Shown here: positions 54,463 to 63,499 of the stretch, one piece after another | How positions within the stretch are numbered: the first letter of the stretch is position 1 | Layout of the letters: every line of letters begins with the position of its first letter | Assembly (NCBI GenBank): GCA_902635965.1 | Contig: CACPQA010000002.1 | Coordinates: forward strand, 1 to 64,000 | DNA: 64,000 nt | Source: an uncultured Bacteroidota bacterium | GTDB lineage: Bacteria > Bacteroidota > Bacteroidia > Flavobacteriales > Flavobacteriaceae | Direction: 5' to 3' | Position numbers and translations under genes: made by a program | The notes under the pieces: model-generated | The model's database searches: none | What the model was told of the DNA's origin: nothing | What the model saw: the letters and a program-made list of their open reading frames with translations, nothing else

Positions 54463-56076
54463 ATGAAATATCTCTACTTCACTATTTCTATTCTATCCTT
54501 TATTATTGGCTGTAACAAAAAAAAAGAACAGAGGGTCAAACCAAACATTTTATTTATAATGTCTGATGATCATGCCTATCAGGCTATTAGTGCTTACAAT
54601 AATTCTCTTACCCAAACCCCTAACATTGACAGAATTGCCAATGAGGGAATGATATTTAGTAATGCTTGTGTTACAAATTCTATATGTGCCCCGTCAAGAG
54701 CTGTAATCTTAACAGGAAAGCATAGCCATTTAAATGGGAAGATTGATAATCATGCAAAATTTGATGACACACAGTTAACTTTCCCTCAGCTTTTTCAAGA
54801 AAATGGTTACCAAACAGCGATGTTTGGGAAACTACATTTTGGAAACAATCCTAAAGGAGTTGACGATTTTTTAATTCTTCCAGGTCAAGGGGACTACATA
54901 AATCCAAGATTTATTGGTAAAGAAAGGGACACTATAATTACAGGATATGTGACGGATATTATCACTGACTTGACTTTAAATTGGTTTAAAAATAAAAGAG
55001 ATAAAAGTAAACCATTTTTGATGATGTATTTGCATAAAGCACCGCACAGAGCATGGTGGCCTAGTCCAGAGAAGTTTGCTGAGTTTTATGAAAAAAGATT
55101 CCCAGAACCTAAAACTTTATTTGACAATTATAAAGGAAGAGGGACTGCAGCAAAAAGTGCTGAAATGAATATTTTCAAGCATATGCAATACATGCACGAC
55201 AGTAAAGTAAGGCCATCAACTATTGAAGAGATGGATAAAGTTGAGCCAGAAATTCAATATGTGACTGGTAAAGGCGACATAGTTAAGCCTACCGCTGAAA
55301 GATTCTATGGACCCTTTAATAGAGCTAATGATGAACAAAAAAGAAAATATAATGTCACCTTAGATAAGATTAGTAAAGACTTCAAAGAAAATTGGCCAAA
55401 AATGAATGATAAAGAAAAAATGAAATGGAAATATCAAAGATATATGCAAGATTATTTGGCTACCATTTCTTCCGTTGATGACAATGTGGGTAGGGTTTTG
55501 GATTACCTAAAAGATAATGGTTTAGAAGACAATACAATTGTGGTTTATACATCTGACCAAGGGTTTTATCTTGGAGAACACGGATGGTTTGATAAAAGGT
55601 TTATCTATGATGAATCTTTTAAAACTCCCTTGATAATAAAATGGCCTAATGTTATTAAGCCTGGAACTAGAAGCGAGGAAATGGTTCAGAACTTAGATTT
55701 TGCTCAAACTTTTCTAGAGGCAGCTATGATTGACCAACCTAGTGACATGCAGGGGGAAAGTCTTGTTCCATTGCTAAAAGGGGAATCTGATCAGTGGAAT
55801 AGAAACGCTGTTTATTATCATTATTACGAATATCCGTCTGTTCACATGGTAAAAAGACATTACGGGATAGTGAGTAAAGAATTCAAACTAGTACATTTTT
55901 ACAATGATATAGATGAATGGGAATTATACGATCGTTTGAAGGATCCCAACGAAATGAAAAATGTTTACAATAACCCACAATATAAAAAAATTATAGAAAA
56001 GCTCACAGAAGATTTAAAGCAAATGAGAATACAGTATGGAGATTCTGATTTACTGGATAAAAGTTTTATTTACTAA
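54463..56076 (+). CDS. Sulfatase (S1, Cys-type), lipoprotein, linked to the sigma gene
   Basis: Lipobox IIGC (Cys17), FIMSDDHAYQA, CAPSR (Cys75), FGKLHFGNNP, YLHKAPHRAWWP and TSDQGFYLGEHGWFDKRFIYDESFKTPLI. The LGEHGWFDKR pattern is shared by sulfatases annotated as N-acetylglucosamine-6-sulfatase or related; the exact target is not inferred. At 537 aa it is the longest here, with an inserted charged region (about residues 200-300: KAEMNIFKHMQYMHDSK). Follows the sigma gene by one base. Confidence 0.93.
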   Translation: MKYLYFTISILSFIIGCNKKKEQRVKPNILFIMSDDHAYQAISAYNNSLTQTPNIDRIANEGMIFSNACVTNSICAPSRAVILTGKHSHLNGKIDNHAKFDDTQLTFPQLFQENGYQTAMFGKLHFGNNPKGVDDFLILPGQGDYINPRFIGKERDTIITGYVTDIITDLTLNWFKNKRDKSKPFLMMYLHKAPHRAWWPSPEKFAEFYEKRFPEPKTLFDNYKGRGTAAKSAEMNIFKHMQYMHDSKVRPSTIEEMDKVEPEIQYVTGKGDIVKPTAERFYGPFNRANDEQKRKYNVTLDKISKDFKENWPKMNDKEKMKWKYQRYMQDYLATISSVDDNVGRVLDYLKDNGLEDNTIVVYTSDQGFYLGEHGWFDKRFIYDESFKTPLIIKWPNVIKPGTRSEEMVQNLDFAQTFLEAAMIDQPSDMQGESLVPLLKGESDQWNRNAVYYHYYEYPSVHMVKRHYGIVSKEFKLVHFYNDIDEWELYDRLKDPNEMKNVYNNPQYKKIIEKLTEDLKQMRIQYGDSDLLDKSFIY

Positions 56077-56218
56077 CCGAAGAAAAACAGTGAGTGTCCC
56101 AAAAGTGTTAAAACTTTGTTGTCACTTGATTTGAATTTAAGTTTAGCCCATTGATGTTACAAAATTAAGGGTTTAGAGAAATAAAACAGTATACTACATA
56201 AACAATTATTCCATTTTA

Positions 56219-57091
56219 ATGGTGAAAAAAATTTTTACATATTTATTATTATTCCTCTTGGGTTTTTTTGGTTACAAAGGTTTATCTATTGCTTACAATA
56301 GTTTTTTTAACAAGGCCTCCAATCAAATTAAGGAAGATTTAAGTGTTAATTTAAAGGGTAATAAAAAAAATCTTTCTGGACTTGTATACTCAGCTGTAGG
56401 TGCTTTTGAGCATACTGACGCAATTAAAGCATTTAAAGTTGAAGTTAGAAAGTTGGGGATTGTCAATAATTGGAATCTTCGATTTAGTAATGATCCTAAT
56501 TTATTTAATGATAAAGATTTAAAAAAATTTGATGTTATAATTTGGAATAATTCTACCGGAAATACTTTAAATAAAACCCAAATGAATTCTTTTGAAAATT
56601 ACATTGAAAATGGTGGTGGATATGTTGGAATTCACGGTGCAGGTGATGATTCAAAAGACTGGAAATGGTATTATGAGGTTCTTCTAAAAGCAAAATTCAC
56701 TCATCACCCAAACATGGAATATCAATTTCAAAATGGGACTTTAGAAAAAAAGTGTACCACTAGTTTTACAAATTGCCAAAATCTACCCTCTAGGTGGGAG
56801 AGAGAAGATGAGTGGTATGTGTTTGAAGAAAGTCCAAGAAAAAAAGGCTCCAATGTAATTTATAATTTGATTGAAAAGAACTTGGTGATGACAAGACTAA
56901 AAGATAATGTAATTACTGATTCTACTATGGATGAAGATCACCCAATTGTATGGACAAATTGTGTTGGAAAGGGAAAAGCATTTTATTCTGCAATGGGACA
57001 CAAAGGAAAATACTTTTTGGAACCACTACATATGGATTTAATTAAGTCAGGTATCATTTGGGCTTCAGATAAGTCCACCAAGTGCAATTGA
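56219..57091 (+). CDS. ThuA-like (trehalose utilisation) domain protein, membrane-anchored
   Basis: One N-terminal membrane anchor (LLLFLLGFFGYKGLSIAY) is followed by a ThuA-like glutamine-amidotransferase-fold domain: FDVIIWNNSTGNTL, YIENGGGYVGIHGAGDDSKDW, FTHHPNMEYQ, DEWYVFE, DEDHPIVWTN, AFYSAMGHKGKYF. Such domains occur beside 3-keto-sugar and glycan enzymes in Bacteroidota, and the founding ThuA/ThuB pair handles trehalose by a 3-keto route. It lies 142 bases after the sulfatase and probably has its own promoter. Enzymatic role unproven. Confidence 0.88.
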   Translation: MVKKIFTYLLLFLLGFFGYKGLSIAYNSFFNKASNQIKEDLSVNLKGNKKNLSGLVYSAVGAFEHTDAIKAFKVEVRKLGIVNNWNLRFSNDPNLFNDKDLKKFDVIIWNNSTGNTLNKTQMNSFENYIENGGGYVGIHGAGDDSKDWKWYYEVLLKAKFTHHPNMEYQFQNGTLEKKCTTSFTNCQNLPSRWEREDEWYVFEESPRKKGSNVIYNLIEKNLVMTRLKDNVITDSTMDEDHPIVWTNCVGKGKAFYSAMGHKGKYFLEPLHMDLIKSGIIWASDKSTKCN

Positions 57092-57131
57092 TTTATACTA
57101 AAGGAGAAATATTCTTGAATTAATATTTGGT

Positions 57132-58796
57132 TCAATAATTCAAAGGAGAGAAGGAATTTATTATTGATTTTAGCTGCTTTGGATTTCCAGTCATTTCCCA
57201 ACAACCCAAAGATACTGGTATATTCCCTATACTATTTATAGAATCAAAAAACTTTTTGATTGTAAAGTTAACCTCATCATTTTTTGCTTCTTCCATCATC
57301 ATTTCTTCTATTAAATATTTCCCAGTTATGTAGCTTGTTCCATAACCGGGCTGTCTTAAATAAAGTTGCTGTTCAAAAAGCAAAAGTTCTTTTTCTGTTT
57401 TCATCCATCCCCTGGGAGTATACTCAGAGTGTATCTTACCAGCTTCTTCCATAGTCAACATATTGGCATGTGCATATAAAGATCCTAAACCTCTTGCAGC
57501 TCTCTGGGCGATCAAAATATAAACGATTTCTCTTGCTCTCGGATTTTGGTCGTATAACCCAGCGTGCATGAAAAACTCCTCCACAGCAGTAGCCAATCCT
57601 TCGTTTCTAGAGTCAAAAATGTTGTAAAGAAGTGATTTTTCTCTGATCGGATTTGTATGAGGCTCTACCTCCATTCTTTCAAGTTCGAACCAATGATAAA
57701 AGTGAGAAAAAAGTGGTTTTGGATCTAAGTGGGCAGTGATCCAAAAAAAGTTTCTTTTCTCATCTGGAATATACTCTCCTAGATGCGGTTGCAATGATTT
57801 TAAAAAGTATTCTTTTACTGTGACTATTTGATTTTGATCCAAAAAATCTATCAACTCTTTTGCAGCATTTACAGCTAGTTTTCTATAGCTAGACGGTGAG
57901 TTAGCAGGTTTAAGTTCTGGCAATTTTCTATTTCGATGCTCTTCTAGTTTCAGCGACGACCAAGCCCTTGCCAACTCCCTTTTAAGTAAAAAAACTTCAT
58001 CTTCCCAAGTCATAGGTACAAGATGGACGTTTTGCTGATACCATGTGTAATTTTCTTTACCAATTCCAGACGGCCCGTTTTTTTTTAAAGCCTCCGTTTT
58101 AAGCCATTTTACAAAGTCATCTGTTGAGCTTTTTGCATTTTTAATTTCTATAACAAGCTCTTTATCTTTGGATACTCCAGACTTAAAATTTAAGCCCTCT
58201 AAAATTTTTGATTGCTTTTCGATATCTCTGATCCCTGCGATCCACAAATCTCTTGCATTGCCTGTAAGATTTATTTGGGCTTCTTCATTAAACTTTGGAA
58301 TCAACTTCAAAGAAGAGAGTAATTTAATTCTATCCTTTTCATTTAATGGAAAGTTATATTGCCAAAGTTCAATTGTGAAATGAGGAGTGGGTCCTTCATG
58401 TGCAGGGACATCGCTTTTGTAAGTCCAAATTGATTTGTAAAATGCTGGGTCTCTTTGCCATGGTTTCAAGACTTTATAATTGAATAAATATCCGTTCATT
58501 TCGGCCCACAATAAATACCAATCTACTTGCATATGAACTGGCCACAAATCAATTGAAAAAGACTCGAGTTGATTTCTTAGTTTTTTGTAATCTTTATAAC
58601 GAACATCGAATGTGCTTTTGGAATAGTCAGGCACACCCTCTTTTAATGGAGGTATTTCAAAACTCCTCCACTCATTAAATAGTTCTACAAGCTTTAGATT
58701 TGCTTTATCTTTACCCTCTTGGGCATTTGCAAAGAATAAAAACATAAAACAAAACAATGCTCTTGAAATTTTTGTTTTTAGATTTGAAATAATCAT
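57132..58796 (-). CDS. DUF885-like secreted protein
   Basis: A signal peptide (ending FFANAQ) is followed by a long helical protein of 554 aa with DUF885-type pieces: MQVDWYLLWAEMNGYLF, NEGLATAVEEFFMHAGLYD, REIVYILIAQRAARGLG, YGTSYITGKYLIEE. The usual HExxH zinc site of this family is not visible in the corresponding stretch, so a metallopeptidase activity is doubtful. It may be a divergent or catalytically altered member. Monocistronic and convergent with the ThuA-like gene. Confidence 0.75.
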   Translation of the reverse strand: MIISNLKTKISRALFCFMFLFFANAQEGKDKANLKLVELFNEWRSFEIPPLKEGVPDYSKSTFDVRYKDYKKLRNQLESFSIDLWPVHMQVDWYLLWAEMNGYLFNYKVLKPWQRDPAFYKSIWTYKSDVPAHEGPTPHFTIELWQYNFPLNEKDRIKLLSSLKLIPKFNEEAQINLTGNARDLWIAGIRDIEKQSKILEGLNFKSGVSKDKELVIEIKNAKSSTDDFVKWLKTEALKKNGPSGIGKENYTWYQQNVHLVPMTWEDEVFLLKRELARAWSSLKLEEHRNRKLPELKPANSPSSYRKLAVNAAKELIDFLDQNQIVTVKEYFLKSLQPHLGEYIPDEKRNFFWITAHLDPKPLFSHFYHWFELERMEVEPHTNPIREKSLLYNIFDSRNEGLATAVEEFFMHAGLYDQNPRAREIVYILIAQRAARGLGSLYAHANMLTMEEAGKIHSEYTPRGWMKTEKELLLFEQQLYLRQPGYGTSYITGKYLIEEMMMEEAKNDEVNFTIKKFFDSINSIGNIPVSLGCWEMTGNPKQLKSIINSFSPLNY

Positions 58797-58895
58797 TTTT
58801 TCCTAGATCATAAAATCTAAATTATCAAATTTCAACTACATTGTAGTCGGCCCAGTTTTAAATTATGTATAATTACTTATTTTTAAGTATGTAAG

Positions 58896-59804
58896 ATGAA
58901 CAAAAACTTTGTTTTGGAATTATTTAGAATATTACTTTTGCTACTGTCTTTTTGTTCATGCAAAAGTAATTTGGACCAAGAGGAACCCATTCTGGAAACC
59001 AGAAAAGGATTACACAGTCAAGGTCTTGTCTACCAAAATCAAGTAAGAGAATATTTGCTCTATATCCCAGAATCCTATAATGAAAGTGTTTCCATGCCCG
59101 TAATGCTAAACTTCCACGGATTTGGGGGAACAGCAGAAAGACATTTACGAAATGCTGACATGAGATCACTTTCTGAATCCAAAGGATTTATTTTAATATA
59201 TCCTCAAGGGACTCTACTTGGAAATTATCCTCATTGGAATCCAAGCCCAGTTGGAGAGGGTAATAAAAGTAGTACCGACGATTTGGGGTTCATAGATAAA
59301 CTTTTAACTACTCTTCCAGAAAAAATAAATATTGATAGTTCAAGGATTTATGCTTGCGGCTATTCAAACGGAGGTTTCTTATCTTATTCGCTAGCGTGTA
59401 ATTTAACTAATCAAATTGCAGCGATAGGCTCTGTTGCCGGGACGATGCTGACTGATACTTACGAAAACTGCAATGCATACGTCCCAAAGCCAATGATAAA
59501 TATTCACGGAGCTAAAGATCCTATTGTCCCATACCAAGGTAGTACAGGTTTAGTTTCAATTGACAATGTTTTAGATTTTTGGTCAGAATTAAATTTTGCA
59601 AAAAAATTGGAGACCGATTTTTTTGAAGGGGTTGAGAATTATATATATAAAGACTCTTTGGGAACTCCTTTAGTTTCTCATTTTAAGATAATTAATGGTT
59701 CACATACTTGGGATTATAACTCTTTATTATCAAATAATACCAGTACTAATGAACTGATATGGGAATTTGTTTCAAAATTTGATATAAATGGATATATTAA
59801 GTAG
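58896..59804 (+). CDS. PHB-depolymerase/feruloyl-esterase-type lipoprotein
   Basis: Lipobox FCSC after a hydrophobic stretch, then the LpqC/esterase-PHB pattern: VMLNFHGFGGTAE, ILIYPQGT, HWNPS, STDDLGFIDKLL, ACGYSNGGFLSY (Ser nucleophile in GYSNGG), NIHGAKDPIVPYQG (acid) and SHTWDY (His). It is a lipid-anchored carbohydrate or polyester esterase. Its position beside a prolyl oligopeptidase gives no pathway hint. Confidence 0.9.
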   Translation: MNKNFVLELFRILLLLLSFCSCKSNLDQEEPILETRKGLHSQGLVYQNQVREYLLYIPESYNESVSMPVMLNFHGFGGTAERHLRNADMRSLSESKGFILIYPQGTLLGNYPHWNPSPVGEGNKSSTDDLGFIDKLLTTLPEKINIDSSRIYACGYSNGGFLSYSLACNLTNQIAAIGSVAGTMLTDTYENCNAYVPKPMINIHGAKDPIVPYQGSTGLVSIDNVLDFWSELNFAKKLETDFFEGVENYIYKDSLGTPLVSHFKIINGSHTWDYNSLLSNNTSTNELIWEFVSKFDINGYIK

Positions 59805-59838
59805 ATTAAATAAATTTATTTCACTTATAACATCGAAT

Positions 59839-61947
59839 ATGAAAAGATACATTTTTCTTCTTTTAATTGCCCTTTTGTTGAATTCTTCTTGTACAAATAA
59901 AAAAATAATATACCCAGAAACAGATATTATTCCTGTGACTGATAGTTACTATGGTGAAGATATTTTTGATAATTATAGGTGGCTTGAAGATGATATGAGT
60001 GAAAAGACAAAAGACTGGGTGGAAAGACAAAATAAAACCACCTTCACATATCTTGGTCAAATAAAGTTTAGAGAAGATTTAAAGGAAAAATTTGAAAAAA
60101 TATGGAACTATGAGAAACTTTCTTCTCCTTTTTTTGAGGGTGATTATGTATACTATTATAGAAATAACGGTCTTCAAAATCAATATGTTTTGTACAGAAA
60201 AAAAAATGATGTTGAAGAGGTTTTCTTAGATCCTAATCAATTCTCTGATGATGGTACCATATCCCTTTCCGGACTGAGTTTTTCAAAAGATGGCAGCAAA
60301 GTTTGTTATTCAATAAGTGACGGGGGGAGTGATTGGAGAAAGCTGATTGTAATGGATACCAAGTCAAAAGAAATTATTGAAGACACCCTTGTAGATATAA
60401 AGTTTAGTGGTATTAACTGGAAAGCAAATGAGGGTTTCTTCTATTCAAGTTATGATAGACCAAAAAAAAGTGAATTAAGTGATAAAACTGATCAGCATAA
60501 ACTTTATTATCATAAACTAGGAACAAAACAAAAAGATGATAAAGTTTTTTTTGGTGGAAAGGATAATGAAAAACACCGATACGTGGGTGCCTCTGTTACA
60601 GAGGACGACAAGTATTTGATTATAGATGCTTCGAAATTTACCAAAGGAAATATAAGTTTTTTAAAATCCTTAAAAGATGACTCTTCACCTTTGATACCCA
60701 TTGATGAAGACTATAGTACAGACAGCTATCTTGTACACAGTGAAAAGGATAGATTGTTTTTTGTTACAAACAAGAATGCTCCAAATAATAAGGTTGTATC
60801 AGCAAGTGCTAATAGCCCAAACGAAAAATTTTGGAATGATTTTATTCCTGAAGGTGAAAGCGTATTAAGTATATCATATTCTGCAGGTTATTTTTTTGCT
60901 AAATATATAGTTGATGTGAAGTCTAAAATTTTAAAGTTTGATTTGGATGGCAAAAACTTGGGTGAAATTGAACTTCCAAGTATTGGGACTGCTAGGGGGT
61001 TTAGCGGTAAAAAAGATGATAAAGAGGTATACTTTACCTTTACCAACTACAATTCTCCAAGTATAATTTATTCACTTAACCCTAAAAATAATCAAACTCA
61101 AATATATTGGAAACCAGATATAAATTTTGATCCAGAAAAGTATATTTCAAAACAGATTTTTTATAAATCGAAAGATGGAACAAAAATACCTATGACAATA
61201 ACTCACAAAAAAGACATTGAGTATAATGGTAAAAACCCTACCATTCTTTACGCATATGGTGGATTCAATATCAGTATATTACCATCATTTAGCATTTCCA
61301 ATGCCATATGGATGGAATTAGGCGGGGTTTACGCTGTCCCGAATCTCAGAGGTGGTGGAGAGTATGGGAAAAATTGGCATCTACAGGGTGTAAAAATGAA
61401 TAAACAAAATGTATTTGATGATTTTATTGCTGCTGCTGAATATTTAATTTCAAAAAAAATTACAACCTCAGATTATTTAGCAATTCGAGGTGGTTCAAAT
61501 GGTGGTTTGTTAGTTGGTGCTACCATGACTCAGCGTCCTGAGTTAATGAAAGTGGCTATTCCAGCTGTAGGGGTATTAGATATGTTAAGATACCATAAAT
61601 TTACAGCTGGAGCAGGATGGGCATATGATTACGGGACATCTGAAGAGTCTGAGGAAATGTACAGATATTTGAAAAAATATTCACCCGTTCACAATGTAAA
61701 AGATAACTCCAATTACCCAGCTACGTTAGTTACAACTGCTGACCATGACGACAGGGTTGTCCCTGCTCATTCCTATAAATTTATATCTGAACTCCAAAAA
61801 AAACATATTGGTGATTCACCAGTTTTAATCAGAATTGAGAATAGAGCTGGTCATGGAGCAGGTACACCGGTTAGTAAGCGAATTGAACAGTATGCTGATA
61901 TTTACGGATTTATTTTATACAACATGGGATACAAAGCCCTCCCCTAG
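59839..61947 (+). CDS. Prolyl oligopeptidase (S9A), lipoprotein
   Basis: The N-terminal beta-propeller (about residues 70-420) and C-terminal alpha/beta hydrolase carry the S9 signature RGGSNGGLLVGATMTQRPEL (Ser), TADHDDRVVP (Asp) and ENRAGHGAGT (His). Lipobox NSSC places it in the envelope, unlike cytosolic relatives. ATG 59839 (MKRYIFLL) is preferred because an earlier in-frame ATG at 59788 overlaps the esterase gene. It cuts short Pro-containing peptides. The full length of about 702 aa agrees with the family. Confidence 0.94.
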   Translation: MKRYIFLLLIALLLNSSCTNKKIIYPETDIIPVTDSYYGEDIFDNYRWLEDDMSEKTKDWVERQNKTTFTYLGQIKFREDLKEKFEKIWNYEKLSSPFFEGDYVYYYRNNGLQNQYVLYRKKNDVEEVFLDPNQFSDDGTISLSGLSFSKDGSKVCYSISDGGSDWRKLIVMDTKSKEIIEDTLVDIKFSGINWKANEGFFYSSYDRPKKSELSDKTDQHKLYYHKLGTKQKDDKVFFGGKDNEKHRYVGASVTEDDKYLIIDASKFTKGNISFLKSLKDDSSPLIPIDEDYSTDSYLVHSEKDRLFFVTNKNAPNNKVVSASANSPNEKFWNDFIPEGESVLSISYSAGYFFAKYIVDVKSKILKFDLDGKNLGEIELPSIGTARGFSGKKDDKEVYFTFTNYNSPSIIYSLNPKNNQTQIYWKPDINFDPEKYISKQIFYKSKDGTKIPMTITHKKDIEYNGKNPTILYAYGGFNISILPSFSISNAIWMELGGVYAVPNLRGGGEYGKNWHLQGVKMNKQNVFDDFIAAAEYLISKKITTSDYLAIRGGSNGGLLVGATMTQRPELMKVAIPAVGVLDMLRYHKFTAGAGWAYDYGTSEESEEMYRYLKKYSPVHNVKDNSNYPATLVTTADHDDRVVPAHSYKFISELQKKHIGDSPVLIRIENRAGHGAGTPVSKRIEQYADIYGFILYNMGYKALP

Positions 61948-61953
61948 TTTTGC

Positions 61954-62811
61954 ATGAATAATATAGAAACTGCTAAACAAATAATTAAGCAAGAATTAAA
62001 TTCCAACATAAAAGAATTATCCCAATTGGGAGGAGGTAGTATAAATTCTGTGTTCTTAGTTGAACTGGAAAAATCCAAAATTGTGCTCAAAATTAATGAT
62101 TCGCTTAGATTCCCAGGAATGTTTGAAAATGAAAAAAAAGGGTTATTAAAATTAAATGCATCTGGAGTTCAAACACCACAGGTAATTTTCGAAAGATCAA
62201 AGGACAACCTGGCTTTTTTAGCTTTAGAATATATCCCAAATGGAAACTTTGGGAATTGGGAACTCTTTGGAGAAAGACTAGCTGCTCTTCACACTAATAA
62301 AAACAAGTTTTTTGGTCTTGATTATGACAATTATATTGGTTCTTTGAGACAAGTAAATAAGAAGGAGAATAATTGGAAAGGTTTCTATTCGAATCAAAGA
62401 CTTTTAAATCTTACAAAATTTGCATTTGATAAAGAATTGCTAAGTAAAACCGATTCAAAAAAAATGGAGGAACTTTGCAATAAATTGGACACGTATTTAC
62501 CTTTTGCAAAACCATCTCTAATTCACGGAGATCTGTGGTCGGGAAATTTAATTTTTGACGGGCAAGGAAAACCAGTATTTATCGATCCTGCTATTTATTA
62601 TGGGCATCCAGAAATGGACTGGGCTATGCTTTCTTTATTTGGGAGTTACCCAGAGACAGCGATAAAAAGTTACTGCAATATTATTCCTTTAGAAAATAAT
62701 TATTTTGAAAGAGAAAAGATATATCAATTATACCCTCTTTTAGTTCATCTTATTTTATTTGGTAGAAGCTATTACAGAGATATTTCTGAAATCTTGAATT
62801 TTTATAGTTGA
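61954..62811 (+). CDS. Fructosamine/ketosamine-3-kinase family protein
   Basis: The APH-like kinase fold shows the nucleotide loop LGGGSINSVFLVE, LKINDS lysine region, LALEYIPNGN hinge, and catalytic LIHGDLWSGNLIFDG with IDPAIYYGHPEMDWAM as metal motif. These are the fingerprints of the fructosamine-kinase family, which phosphorylates ketosamines (deglycation). Cytosolic. It starts 6 bases after the peptidase gene and may be co-transcribed. Confidence 0.93.
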   Translation: MNNIETAKQIIKQELNSNIKELSQLGGGSINSVFLVELEKSKIVLKINDSLRFPGMFENEKKGLLKLNASGVQTPQVIFERSKDNLAFLALEYIPNGNFGNWELFGERLAALHTNKNKFFGLDYDNYIGSLRQVNKKENNWKGFYSNQRLLNLTKFAFDKELLSKTDSKKMEELCNKLDTYLPFAKPSLIHGDLWSGNLIFDGQGKPVFIDPAIYYGHPEMDWAMLSLFGSYPETAIKSYCNIIPLENNYFEREKIYQLYPLLVHLILFGRSYYRDISEILNFYS

Positions 62812-62873
62812 TTTAATATTTAAATTAAAATTGTCAAAAATTTTAAGATTATATTTATAGTAAGCAAAGAATA

Positions 62874-63080
62874 ATGGGCAAGCAGATAATTTTAATTGGA
62901 TTTTTTTTAATTATTGTGGGTGGAATTTACTTGATTATTGAAAAAAATGGAATCAATTACAATAATCCGTTAGATTTTAAATTCGAAAAAGGAAATACTA
63001 GGTTTTATTTCCCACTTGGATCATCCATTTTAATAAGTATAGTTCTTTCTCTAATTTTTTATCTTTTTAGGAAAATGTGA
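62874..63080 (+). CDS. DUF2905 membrane protein
   Basis: Two helices (about residues 5-22 and 48-66) frame the DUF2905 hairpin motif NPLDFKFEKGNTRFYFPLGSSIL. The 68-aa length is typical. Function unknown. Its stop overlaps the next gene's ATG by one base (GTGATG). Confidence 0.9.
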   Translation: MGKQIILIGFFLIIVGGIYLIIEKNGINYNNPLDFKFEKGNTRFYFPLGSSILISIVLSLIFYLFRKM

Positions 63081-63226
63081 TGAAATATTTTGTTAGAAAT
63101 TTTGGTTTTTTCATTATTGGATTGGGTATTACTCTGAGCATTTTTGAATTTTTGTTAGAAAATAGTGGGATTGTTTTTATTTTTGGATTAATCACATTAA
63201 TTGCATCCTACTTTATTAAAAATTAG
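63080..63226 (+). CDS. Tiny two-helix membrane protein (48 aa)
   Basis: It starts inside the stop codon of the DUF2905 gene. The product has two hydrophobic segments (FFIIGLGITLSIFEFLL and VFIFGLITLIASYF), joined by a short NSG turn, and ends IKN. No family is recognised. The overlap and membrane topology suggest a partner of the DUF2905 protein. Confidence 0.6.
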   Translation: MKYFVRNFGFFIIGLGITLSIFEFLLENSGIVFIFGLITLIASYFIKN

Positions 63227-63229
63227 TTC

Positions 63230-63487
63230 GTGTTTTCGAAAAAAATTATTCTTATAATTTTATTTATCTGGAGTTTACCAAGTTTCTACTTTAGAAGCAA
63301 ATTCAGAAAAATTGTATATCGAACAGATGATTGGAAAATTAACTTCAAGCCTCTTTTTATAAAAGAGTTAAAAGGATTGTTTTTTAAACTATACCCAAAT
63401 GACGAAGCGTATTTAAAAATTAGAAGAAATTACATCATCTATTTAGTTATTTATTTTGGGTTATTTATTTTGTATATAAAATCATAA
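63230..63487 (+). CDS. Small membrane-associated hypothetical protein (85 aa)
   Basis: A GTG start at 63230 opens a frame with one N-terminal helix (about residues 4-18) and one C-terminal helix (67-83) around a basic middle (WKINFKPLFIKELKGLFFKLYPNDEAYLKIRRN). It begins three bases after the previous stop, so probably part of the same small membrane-protein operon. No family is recognised. Confidence 0.65.
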   Translation: MFSKKIILIILFIWSLPSFYFRSKFRKIVYRTDDWKINFKPLFIKELKGLFFKLYPNDEAYLKIRRNYIIYLVIYFGLFILYIKS

Positions 63488-63499
63488 CTTTAAAATATT

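Noticed and set aside
56085-56160. Possible insertion-sequence end (TGTCCCAAAAGTG)
   Set aside because: It has the look of a transposon terminus but there is no matching inverted repeat or transposase fragment nearby.
57132-58796. Zinc metallopeptidase with HExxH
   Set aside because: DUF885-like layout is present but I could not find an HExxH motif in the expected region, so no catalytic claim is made.
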